Origin: Bacteroidota bacterium
GTDB taxonomy: Bacteria; Bacteroidota; Bacteroidia; Bacteroidales; WCHB1-69
Assembly: GCA_023392945.1 (NCBI GenBank)
Contig: JAEWNB010000063.1
Span: forward strand, 1 to 16,031
DNA: 16,031 bases
Direction: 5' to 3'
Position 1 is the stretch's first letter. Each line of letters begins with the position of its first letter. The notes under the pieces were generated by a model, which ran no database searches, had not been told where the DNA came from, and saw only the letters and a list, made by a program, of their open reading frames with translations. The position numbers were made by a program, and so were the translations under genes. Of the stretch, positions 1-6,502 are shown piece after piece.

Positions 1-130
1 TTTGGGGCACAGGGAGCGGCAGAGCGACCGGCGGAAGCTGCTACCCGCGACCATGAGCCCCATAGTCCGACGCCTGCGGAGTTGCAGCGGAAAGCCCGAC
101 GGCGAAGTACAGCGAGCCGGAACGCCCGAA
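1..130. other. GC-rich intergenic island, possible dispersed repeat cut by the window edge
   Basis: About 68% G+C (88 of 130 bases by hand count) against an AT-rich remainder, with an abrupt fall at 131. It recycles short words: GCCCGA at 94-99 and 124-129, CCGACG twice (67-72 and 96-101), and several GCGG and AGCG. A 6-bp inverted pair, TGGGGC at 3-8 and GCCCCA at 57-62, could form a stem, but no strong single hairpin covers the element. Two plus-strand frames stay open across it (to 133 and to 162), which such composition would allow by chance. From memory it resembles GC-rich extragenic elements seen repeatedly between genes in Bacteroidota genomes; that was not checked. It could instead be the tail of an upstream gene or a structured RNA. 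Confidence 0.45.
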
Positions 131-267
131 TAAATAATATTTTGACAGGACTTCATCACTAATTAAAATCGGCCATACTGTTTTTTACAAGTAACATTAA
201 AAAAAGTTCAGCGAAACAGGAATATTTCTGATTAATAAAGATTATCTTTGCCACCTAAAATATTATT
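131..267. other. AT-rich spacer upstream of the M16 peptidase gene
   Basis: There is no credible coding region or RNA gene here. The only signal I see is the -7-type box at 243-250, listed separately. A perfect TTGACA at 142-147 has no -10 partner at the expected distance. Confidence 0.6.
243..250 (+). promoter_or_regulatory. Bacteroidota -7 promoter box for the M16 peptidase gene
   Basis: TATCTTTG exactly matches the TAnnTTTG -7 consensus of the Bacteroidota primary sigma factor. No clear -33 TTTG lies about 19-21 bp upstream. The box ends only 17 bp before the ATG, so the predicted leader is about 10 nt, which is very short. Confidence 0.55.
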
Positions 268-1494
268 ATGCCACATTCTATATTTACTTTAACTAACGGA
301 CTTAAAATTATTCATAAAGAAATAAATTCTCCCATTTCTCATTTCGGTGTTTTGATTAATGCTGGTTCGCGTGACGAGAATAGCAATCACATGGGCTTGG
401 CTCACTTTGTAGAACATACCATTTTTAAAGCTACGGATAAAAGAAAAGGCTATCAGATAATTAAGAGAATGGAAGATGTTGGTGGGGATTTGAATGCAAG
501 TACTTCAAAAGAAGAAACTTATTTTCATGCCTCTTTTCTTTCTCAAGATTATGAAAGAGCCATTGAACTTTTGTCAGATATCTTTTTTAATGCAACTTTT
601 CCTGATAAAGAAATTGAAAAAGAAAAAGATGTTGTTTTAGAAGAAATTAATTATTACAAAGATTCCCCTTCAGAATTGATAATAGATGATTTTGAAGATC
701 TGGTTTTTGCCGGTCATCCTCTCGGCAGAAATATTCTTGGAACTAAGAAAACAGTATCTTCTTTAAAAAGAGATGATATTATTAAATTTATAAAGGAAAA
801 CTATACGGTTGAAAATGTGGTTCTCGCTTCGGTGGGGAATATTTCATTGCATAAGTTGTTGAAATTTTGTGAGAAATATTTTGGAAGTAATCCATTACAT
901 ATCGGATCTCATTCGAGACAGCCTTTTACCTCTTATAAACCTGAATTTGTCAAACTTCGTAAAAAAACCAACCAAACACATGTAATGATTGGTAATTTAG
1001 CCTATTCATTAAAAGAAGATAAAAAAAATGCCTTTATGCTTCTTACAAACCTTTTAGGGGGACAAGGAATGAATACAAGACTTAATATGGCAATCCGTGA
1101 AAAAATGGGACTGGCTTATTCTGTGGAAGCTAATTATTCGCCTTTTTCTGATTCGGGGCTTTTTAATGTCTATATTGGCTGTGATAATGATATGTGGGAA
1201 AAATGTATTAATTTGACTTATAAGGAATTGGATAAACTTAAGGGCAAAAAGCTTGGAACAATGCAACTCCAATATGCTAAAAAACAATTTATCGGGCAGC
1301 TTGCCATTTCTAATGAGTCTAAACTCAACGAAATGATTTCAATTGGAAGAAGTGCCCTCTTCTTTGATGAATTGGATACTATGGAAGAAGTGATACAAAA
1401 ATTTTCATGCGTTACTGCCGATGATATTTTGGAAGTGGCGAATGAGATTTTTGATAAAGATAGATTTTCAATACTTATTTTTTCAAAAAACTAA
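268..1494 (+). CDS. M16 family zinc metallopeptidase (insulinase / processing-peptidase type)
   Basis: A 408-residue single-unit M16 protein, usual length for the short M16B-type peptidases. The inverted zinc motif HxxEH is intact as HFVEH (residues 46-50): His46 and His50 bind zinc and Glu49 is the catalytic base. The third zinc ligand is Glu125 or Glu126 in VVLEEINYY. The C-terminal half carries the family's REKMGLAYSV segment (about 272-281), whose Arg and Tyr contact substrate in characterised members. No signal peptide is visible, so the cytoplasm is the likely location. The family degrades or processes peptides; the substrate here is unknown. The ATG follows a -7 box by 17 bp and the start fits the family N-terminus. 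The TPR lipoprotein gene begins 31 bp after the stop and probably shares the transcript. Confidence 0.92.
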   Translation: MPHSIFTLTNGLKIIHKEINSPISHFGVLINAGSRDENSNHMGLAHFVEHTIFKATDKRKGYQIIKRMEDVGGDLNASTSKEETYFHASFLSQDYERAIELLSDIFFNATFPDKEIEKEKDVVLEEINYYKDSPSELIIDDFEDLVFAGHPLGRNILGTKKTVSSLKRDDIIKFIKENYTVENVVLASVGNISLHKLLKFCEKYFGSNPLHIGSHSRQPFTSYKPEFVKLRKKTNQTHVMIGNLAYSLKEDKKNAFMLLTNLLGGQGMNTRLNMAIREKMGLAYSVEANYSPFSDSGLFNVYIGCDNDMWEKCINLTYKELDKLKGKKLGTMQLQYAKKQFIGQLAISNESKLNEMISIGRSALFFDELDTMEEVIQKFSCVTADDILEVANEIFDKDRFSILIFSKN

Positions 1495-1525
1495 TAGAAT
1501 TTTTCATGATATTAATCATTTATAT

Positions 1526-2644
1526 ATGAAATTTTTATGTTTAAAAAAAGGGATTTTTTTCTCTTTCTTGTTGATGTTTTTCTTTCTTGGATGTAAGGAT
1601 AAAAATAAAGAGAATACAAATTTGGATAAGCCAATTTTGGATAGTGTATCGGTCTCTCTGTTTGCCCGCCAGATTCAGTCTTCCGTTAATGAAGCAACCC
1701 CGGATTTTTTTAATACTTCTTTTGACAAGGCCTATATTAAAAGTGTTATCTCCCGTAATTCAATTGTTTACAGTAGTTTGGATAGTGATTTTGGAAGAGA
1801 TTATTTCGAAAATAATTTTAAAATAGGAGATTTCTCTGTTTCAGCAATCGAAAATGGTGGTGATTTCAGGTTTGTTCGCTATTATCAGAAAGATGGGAAA
1901 CACCACGTCATTTTTAGAACATATCAGGATTTTGGGATGATAATTAATGATTTCTGGGTCGATACGGTTAAGGGGGAATTGAAAATAAAAGATGGATTTA
2001 TCTATAATTTATCTACTTCGTTTTCTAATCAGGTTTGTTATAATGTACTCTTTGAGGTGATGAATAAAACCAATCCCGAAGGTACAACAAAAATTATCCT
2101 TGATGCTCAGAATCTTCTTAAAAATGGGAAAAGCAAAGAGGCAAAATGTTTGCTGTTAAAAAATAAAGAGTTACTGAAAGAATATCCTTATTACTGGCAA
2201 CTTTTTATTCAATCTATTTATGAAAGTGATAAACAAAACTTCGTTTCTGAGTTGGAGAAGTTGAGAGCCGATGGGTTCGATGAAAGGTCAATTAGTTTAC
2301 ATAAATTGCTCTATTATTCAAATTCCGGGATGGTTGCTGAGGTTGAAAATATTGTTAATCAACTTATTGAAGAAACCGGTGATGATCCCATCTATTTACT
2401 TTTCTTTGGAAAAGCTAATTTCTATGCAGGTAATTACCATGACGCGCTATTTTGCTATAATGAAGCTGAAAAAGGGATGCCCATGATTTGGGATTTGTGG
2501 TATGGGAAACTTGAATGCTATGCAAAATTGAACGATAAAACAAATTTTGATAATTCTCTGAAATTGGCTCAAACAGTATATAAGATGAATGCCGAAGAGA
2601 TAAATAAATTTGTTAAAACTAATTTTCCCGGAATGATAAAATAA
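1526..2644 (+). CDS. Putative TPR-containing lipoprotein of unknown function
   Basis: 372 residues from the chosen ATG at 1526. An in-frame upstream start at 1421 would lie inside the M16 gene and would bury the signal peptide, so I reject it. The N-terminus is a lipoprotein signal: basic KK at residues 7-8, a long hydrophobic stretch (about 9-21), then FLGC with the candidate lipidated Cys23. Asp, Lys and Asn-rich residues follow (KDKNKEN). Residues about 40-180 form an alpha/beta domain I do not recognise. Residues about 188-355 are helical with TPR-like spacing, clearest around the AGNYHDALFCYNEAEKG segment (301-317). It is probably anchored in the outer or inner membrane, facing the periplasm. 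TPRs suggest protein binding; the partner is unknown. It lies 31 bp after the M16 peptidase and before rpsT, which has its own promoter. Confidence 0.75.
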   Translation: MKFLCLKKGIFFSFLLMFFFLGCKDKNKENTNLDKPILDSVSVSLFARQIQSSVNEATPDFFNTSFDKAYIKSVISRNSIVYSSLDSDFGRDYFENNFKIGDFSVSAIENGGDFRFVRYYQKDGKHHVIFRTYQDFGMIINDFWVDTVKGELKIKDGFIYNLSTSFSNQVCYNVLFEVMNKTNPEGTTKIILDAQNLLKNGKSKEAKCLLLKNKELLKEYPYYWQLFIQSIYESDKQNFVSELEKLRADGFDERSISLHKLLYYSNSGMVAEVENIVNQLIEETGDDPIYLLFFGKANFYAGNYHDALFCYNEAEKGMPMIWDLWYGKLECYAKLNDKTNFDNSLKLAQTVYKMNAEEINKFVKTNFPGMIK

Positions 2645-2660
2645 ATCTTTATTTGAGTGA

Positions 2661-2690
2661 TTGTATTTTTAAATTAATTATGTATCTTTG
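2661..2690 (+). promoter_or_regulatory. rpsT promoter, Bacteroidota type
   Basis: A TATCTTTG -7 box at 2683-2690 is preceded by TTG at 2661-2663 with a 19-bp spacer, the expected -33/-7 geometry for this phylum. Transcription should begin near 2697, giving an A-rich leader of about 33 nt (AAGAAAATAAAAATA) before the rpsT ATG. It makes rpsT independent of the M16/TPR unit upstream. Confidence 0.7.
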
Positions 2691-2730
2691 CACCCCGATT
2701 TTAATATAAGAAAATAAAAATATTTGAACA

Positions 2731-2982
2731 ATGGCAAATCATAAATCTGCGCTTAAAAGAATCAGAGCAAACAACAAAAAAAGGCTGGAAAATAGATATT
2801 ATGCTAAAACTATGCGTAATTCTTTAAAAGAAATTAGACTTACTGAAAATAAAGAAGAAGCTACCAAGAAACTTCCCGATGTTACTTCAATTATTGATAA
2901 ATTGGCAAAAAAAGGCATTATTCATAAAAATAAAGCTGCTAACTTGAAATCAGGATTAATGAAGAAAATTAATAAGTTATAA
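2731..2982 (+). CDS. rpsT: 30S ribosomal protein S20
   Basis: An 83-residue, strongly basic protein with the S20 signature: it opens MANHKSALKRIRANNKKR, which binds 16S rRNA, continues as long lysine-rich helices, and ends with the conserved HKNKAANLKSGL segment (residues 65-76). S20 is a primary 16S rRNA-binding protein of the small-subunit body. Its length is normal for the family and the start is unambiguous. The gene has its own promoter (2661-2690) and is followed 26 bp later by a strong intrinsic terminator at 3008-3038, so it appears monocistronic. Confidence 0.97.
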   Translation: MANHKSALKRIRANNKKRLENRYYAKTMRNSLKEIRLTENKEEATKKLPDVTSIIDKLAKKGIIHKNKAANLKSGLMKKINKL

Positions 2983-3001
2983 TTTTCTTTCAGTTTTTTT
3001 A

Positions 3002-4207
3002 CTATTCTTGGCCTTTTAATAAAAGGCCAAATTTTTTTCCGTAGTTTTTTATTCTTTCATTATCGTTTTCCTGAGGTCTGAATTTTATGAATATTGATTC
3101 TCCACAGTAATTGAGTTTCATGTTTTCAATATTGCTTATCAGATCTTTTTCAGCTTCACCACTCCAGCCATAAGAGCCAAAGCATCCTGCCAACTTATCT
3201 TTTTCTCTGATGGGAGTCATCATGGCAAAAACATTATACAATTGGGGTAACATGTTCTGATTGATGGTGGGACTTCCAAGAAGATAACCGGAAGCTTTTG
3301 CAATTTTATCACTAACAATGGCCGGATCTGTTTTTTCTAAATCACATAAGTCAACTTCTATGCCGTCAACTTCAGCCAAACCTTCACTTAATTTTTTAGC
3401 TATGCTTTTGGTAAATCCATAGGCTGAGACATAGGCAATTAGTACCCTGTTTTTTACCGGATATCCGGCAAGATATTCTTTGCACAATAATTCAGTTTTG
3501 TCAACAATTCTCTTCCACTGACTGACCAGCAATGGTCCATGACCTGTACAAATAGCCTCAATTTCCAATGGTCTAATCTTTTCAATTGCTTTCAGGAAAA
3601 ATTTACTGAAAGGTTTTAAAATTACATCGAAATAGTATTGAAAAGCATCATCATAATTCCCGACCAAATTATCATACATGGCTTCGTGGCAGAAATGTGC
3701 CCCGAAGGAATCACATGTGAAAAGAACTTTTTCTTCTTCCAAATAGGTATAAATACTGTCAGGCCAGTGCAAATTGGGTGCGGAAATAGCACGTATTTTT
3801 TTGTCCCCCAAATCAATAATATCATTATCTTTAAGAATCTGCTGCGGAAAATCATAACCAATCTGGTCTTTGAGAAATTTTAAAGCAGATGATGAACCCA
3901 AAACGGTTGCATTGGGAGCTATTGCAAGCATCTTTCTTAGTGACCCTGCATGATCGGGCTCTGTATGATTGACAATAATATATTCAATTTCTTTTGGGTC
4001 ACATAATTGTCTCAGTTTTGATTCAAATATGTCAAAGAATTTTTCTTTTACTGTTTCTACGATTGCTATCTTTTGAGCTTTGATAAAATAGGAATTATAG
4101 GTCGTTCCATATTTAGTCTCCATGATAATGTCAAAGGTCCGTAAATCTTTGTCTAAAACTCCTATCCATTCTACTGAGTCGCTTATTCTTAAAATCTTAT
4201 TATCCAT
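3002..4207 (-). CDS. fprA: Flavodiiron protein, FprA family A-type flavoprotein (O2/NO reductase)
   Basis: 401 residues with the classic two-domain layout. Residues 1 to about 250 are a metallo-beta-lactamase-like diiron domain with ligands His81, Glu83, Asp85 (in HTEPDHAGS), His147, Asp166 and His223 (TGHGP), all present. Residues about 254-400 are a flavodoxin domain: the FMN phosphate loop region is SAYGFTKSIA (261-270), with further FMN-contact segments GSPTINQN and GSYGWSGEA. There is no C-terminal rubredoxin or flavin-reductase domain, so it is the simplest class A form. The family reduces O2 to water and/or NO to N2O in the cytoplasm with electrons from rubredoxin or similar; which substrate is used here cannot be told. 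It stands alone, has a -7-type box upstream (4229-4236), and its 3' end carries the rpsT terminator. Confidence 0.95.
   Translation of the reverse strand: MDNKILRISDSVEWIGVLDKDLRTFDIIMETKYGTTYNSYFIKAQKIAIVETVKEKFFDIFESKLRQLCDPKEIEYIIVNHTEPDHAGSLRKMLAIAPNATVLGSSSALKFLKDQIGYDFPQQILKDNDIIDLGDKKIRAISAPNLHWPDSIYTYLEEEKVLFTCDSFGAHFCHEAMYDNLVGNYDDAFQYYFDVILKPFSKFFLKAIEKIRPLEIEAICTGHGPLLVSQWKRIVDKTELLCKEYLAGYPVKNRVLIAYVSAYGFTKSIAKKLSEGLAEVDGIEVDLCDLEKTDPAIVSDKIAKASGYLLGSPTINQNMLPQLYNVFAMMTPIREKDKLAGCFGSYGWSGEAEKDLISNIENMKLNYCGESIFIKFRPQENDNERIKNYGKKFGLLLKGQE
3008..3038 (+). terminator. Intrinsic terminator of rpsT, embedded in the 3' end of fprA
   Basis: Perfect 10-bp stem: TTGGCCTTTT at 3008-3017, loop AAT at 3018-3020, and AAAAGGCCAA at 3021-3030. 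On the plus strand one A and then seven T (3032-3038) follow, so it is a proper rho-independent terminator for rpsT. On the minus strand the hairpin is followed by an A-rich stretch without a T-tract, so it should terminate fprA transcripts poorly. The stem falls within the last eight sense codons of fprA. Confidence 0.85.
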
Positions 4208-4228
4208 AGTTGTTTAATTTTAGAGTTA

Positions 4229-4236
4229 CAAAAATA
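4229..4236 (-). promoter_or_regulatory. Candidate -7 box for fprA
   Basis: On the minus strand the bases read TATTTTTG, matching TAnnTTTG, 21 bp upstream of the fprA start codon. No clean -33 TTTG is seen at 19-21 bp. The region is AT-rich, so chance matches are likely and this call is weaker than those with the full TATCTTTG. Confidence 0.4.
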
Positions 4237-4362
4237 ATATTATTCAACGTTAAAACTGACGGTTTGTTTATATTAAAATATTTTTTTAGTTGCTTTTTTA
4301 TTGAAATCGGTAAGATTTAATCATTATTTACACTTTTTTGTTTTTGAATCCCTATATTTTTC

Positions 4363-4370
4363 TAATTTTG
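4363..4370 (+). promoter_or_regulatory. Candidate -7 box for the thioesterase gene
   Basis: TAATTTTG matches TAnnTTTG and ends 31 bp before the ATG at 4402. Candidate upstream elements are TTTG ending at 4340 (spacer 22) and TTTTTG ending at 4346 (spacer 16), neither ideal. The 194-bp fprA/thioesterase gap therefore holds two divergent candidate promoters and nothing else I recognise. Confidence 0.4.
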
Positions 4371-4401
4371 TCAGAGATTATATAATTTCTATTTTTTTAT
4401 T

Positions 4402-4815
4402 ATGGATAAATATTTATTTTCTGTACCTGTTCAAATTAGAATGAGTGATTTAGACCCTTTTGTTCATGTGAATAATGGGGCCCAGTGTAATTTATTTGAC
4501 TATGGCAGGTCATGCTATTTTGAAACTGTTTTTGGTGGCGAGATAGATTGGAAACAATTAGATTTGGTATTGGTCCATGTTGAACTCGATTTTATGTTGC
4601 CAATTCTTTATCATGACTCATTGGTTTGTGAATCTAAAATTTATGAAATTGGTAATAAAAGCCTGAAGATGATTCAGCAACTTATTGATACGAATAGTAA
4701 TACTGTCAAAACTTTGTGCAAAAGTATTTTAGCAGGATATGACAGATCCTTAAATCAATCTGTAAAAATAAAGGAGATTTATAAGGAAAAAATTATGGCT
4801 TTTGAGAAAATCTAA
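4402..4815 (+). CDS. Acyl-CoA thioesterase, 4HBT hotdog-fold family
   Basis: 137 residues, the normal size of a single hotdog domain. The N-terminal segment VQIRMSDLDPFVHVNNGAQ (residues 10-28) is the 4-hydroxybenzoyl-CoA thioesterase/YbgC-type active-site signature: Asp16 or Asp18 sits at the catalytic position and HVNN follows at 22-25. The middle has the usual long strands (LVHVELDFMLPILYHDSL). These enzymes hydrolyse acyl-CoA (sometimes acyl-ACP) thioesters in the cytoplasm, generally as multimers; the acyl specificity cannot be read from the sequence. It is a lone plus-strand gene, and its stop lies only 11 bp from the stop of the convergent lnt gene with no visible terminator hairpin between them. 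Confidence 0.85.
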   Translation: MDKYLFSVPVQIRMSDLDPFVHVNNGAQCNLFDYGRSCYFETVFGGEIDWKQLDLVLVHVELDFMLPILYHDSLVCESKIYEIGNKSLKMIQQLIDTNSNTVKTLCKSILAGYDRSLNQSVKIKEIYKEKIMAFEKI

Positions 4816-4826
4816 TTTTAAATATT

Positions 4827-6473
4827 TTACTTTTCTAACTTTTGATATCCCAATTTTCTGAATATCCATTGGAAAGCTCCGTAAATTAGCATGATAATGG
4901 ATAGAACATTGGCAATATGAGCCAAATAATCTCCATGCTTTACATAAAAAGTAATTGCTTCATTTGGATATACAACTTGCTTAATGGCAATACGTTCATT
5001 ATATTTAGTCTCCTGATGTACATCTCCTTTTTCATCAATAAAGGCTGAAATACCGGTATTGGCAGCACGTAAAATGGTCCGTCGTGTTTCTACAGCTCTT
5101 AGTTTGGACATGGCAAAATGTTGTTTGTGTCCGGGTGTGTTTTTCCACCATCCGTCATTAGTGATTACACTCATAATTTGTGCCCCGTCTTTTACAAATT
5201 GGGCAAATAGTTCACCATAAATGGATTCATAACATATTGGAGCTCCAATCTTAATTTTTCCCCCTTGAATAGTGGTTGGAAATGCCCTTTGGGTTGTGTC
5301 AATTCCAAGAGAACCACTTGTTCCACCTAAATCAATGACAAATTTTTCTAAAAATCCGAAAAGTTTAGGGTAAGGCATTTTTTCTACACCCGGTACTAAT
5401 CTACTTTTGTAGTAAATTCCTGATACCCAATTTGAGTTTATACATGCAGAGGTATTATAATATTCCACAAAATGATTGGGGTATTCTTCCCTTACTGTTG
5501 GAGTAGCCCTGAAATTAAATCTCTGTACGGTGGATAGACCAACTATCATGTTAATGTTTGGGTAATGAGATATTAAAGAATTAATTAGGACAAATCCCCA
5601 ATATTTGGAAGTCTTCTGTGGAAAAGTTTTATTGATTAGTTTTTCGGATGAAATGTTGTGAGGAATCGCGGATTCAGGACAAATCAGTAAGGCTGTTGTA
5701 TCAGTTATCTTAGGTACGGCAAGCTTGAGGATGCGAAGCGCTTGATCTGCATTGCTCATTTCATATTCTTCAGTCCAAGGGTCGGTATTCTGTTGAACTA
5801 TTACTGCTTCAATGGGATTCTTAGTAGGTAACTTATAAGAATAATATTTGATTAAGGATATGGTGATAGGAAGTATGATAATTGCAGCCAGAACTGAGCC
5901 ATAAATAATGCTCTTTCTTCTATTACTTTTGAGATTAATAAGGAGGTAGTAAACAAGAAAGTTTGTGGCTAATATCCATAATGATCCGCCGAATGTGCCG
6001 GTAAATTCATACCATTGCACAAATTGAGTATGGGGGGCGAAAACATTCCCTAAATTTAACCATGGCCAGGATAAATCCCAATGTAAATGGATATACTCAA
6101 AAGAGAGCCAAAATCCTATGAATGTGATTGGAATGGCAAGTTTAGAGGGTTTCTGACTTTTGAAGCAATGCCATAAACCAAAGGTAATTGACATTATTAG
6201 AGAATTCAAGAAAATGGCGCCAATGGAGCCGGGAGGAGTACTGTTCCAAATCCACCAGGTAGTGGAAGCATTCCAAATAGCAAAAGCCGGAAAAGAATAG
6301 ACCATCCCTTGCCAAAAAGGGACACGACTTTTTTTTGAGAGTAAATTATCGCTGATAAAAAATAGAGGGACAAAGGCAATAAATGCCAAAAACGAAATAT
6401 TTATCGGATTCCAGGATAACCAAAGCAAGGTTCCGGATAGTATGCTTAATAAGAGTAATTTGTAACTTTTCAT
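4827..6473 (-). CDS. lnt: Apolipoprotein N-acyltransferase
   Basis: 548 residues: an N-terminal membrane domain with about six or seven hydrophobic segments (residues 5-210), a periplasmic nitrilase-fold domain (about 222-505) and a final membrane helix (about 512-533). The catalytic triad is intact as Glu267 (CPESAIP), Lys356 (YYKSRLVPG) and Cys414 (APICYESIYGE). Glu364, Tyr415 and Glu416 match further residues known to be essential in the E. coli enzyme, and NDGWWKNTPGHKQH (439-452) is the conserved nitrilase loop. Lnt transfers the third acyl chain to the N-terminal cysteine of apolipoproteins. The loop reads VPGVEKMP rather than the proteobacterial VPFGE form. It is the last gene of the dsbD-GT39-lnt unit, 29 bp after the glycosyltransferase gene. 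Candidate substrates include lipoproteins such as the one encoded at 1526. Confidence 0.95.
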   Translation of the reverse strand: MKSYKLLLLSILSGTLLWLSWNPINISFLAFIAFVPLFFISDNLLSKKSRVPFWQGMVYSFPAFAIWNASTTWWIWNSTPPGSIGAIFLNSLIMSITFGLWHCFKSQKPSKLAIPITFIGFWLSFEYIHLHWDLSWPWLNLGNVFAPHTQFVQWYEFTGTFGGSLWILATNFLVYYLLINLKSNRRKSIIYGSVLAAIIILPITISLIKYYSYKLPTKNPIEAVIVQQNTDPWTEEYEMSNADQALRILKLAVPKITDTTALLICPESAIPHNISSEKLINKTFPQKTSKYWGFVLINSLISHYPNINMIVGLSTVQRFNFRATPTVREEYPNHFVEYYNTSACINSNWVSGIYYKSRLVPGVEKMPYPKLFGFLEKFVIDLGGTSGSLGIDTTQRAFPTTIQGGKIKIGAPICYESIYGELFAQFVKDGAQIMSVITNDGWWKNTPGHKQHFAMSKLRAVETRRTILRAANTGISAFIDEKGDVHQETKYNERIAIKQVVYPNEAITFYVKHGDYLAHIANVLSIIMLIYGAFQWIFRKLGYQKLEK

Positions 6474-6502
6474 GTTGTATTTATTATGGTTTAGTAGAAT
6501 TA

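Noticed and set aside
142..147. TTGACA, a perfect sigma70-type -35
   Set aside because: There is no TATAAT-like partner about 17 bp downstream, and Bacteroidota use different promoter elements.
1..162. Two open plus-strand frames (2-133 and 1-162) across the GC-rich island
   Set aside because: Both are open at the left edge, have unusual Arg/Ala/Pro-rich translations and no recognisable family. High G+C makes stops rare, so I do not call either a gene.
1421..1525. Upstream start for the TPR lipoprotein inside the M16 gene
   Set aside because: It would add 35 residues before a clear lipoprotein signal and overlap the peptidase gene by 74 bp.
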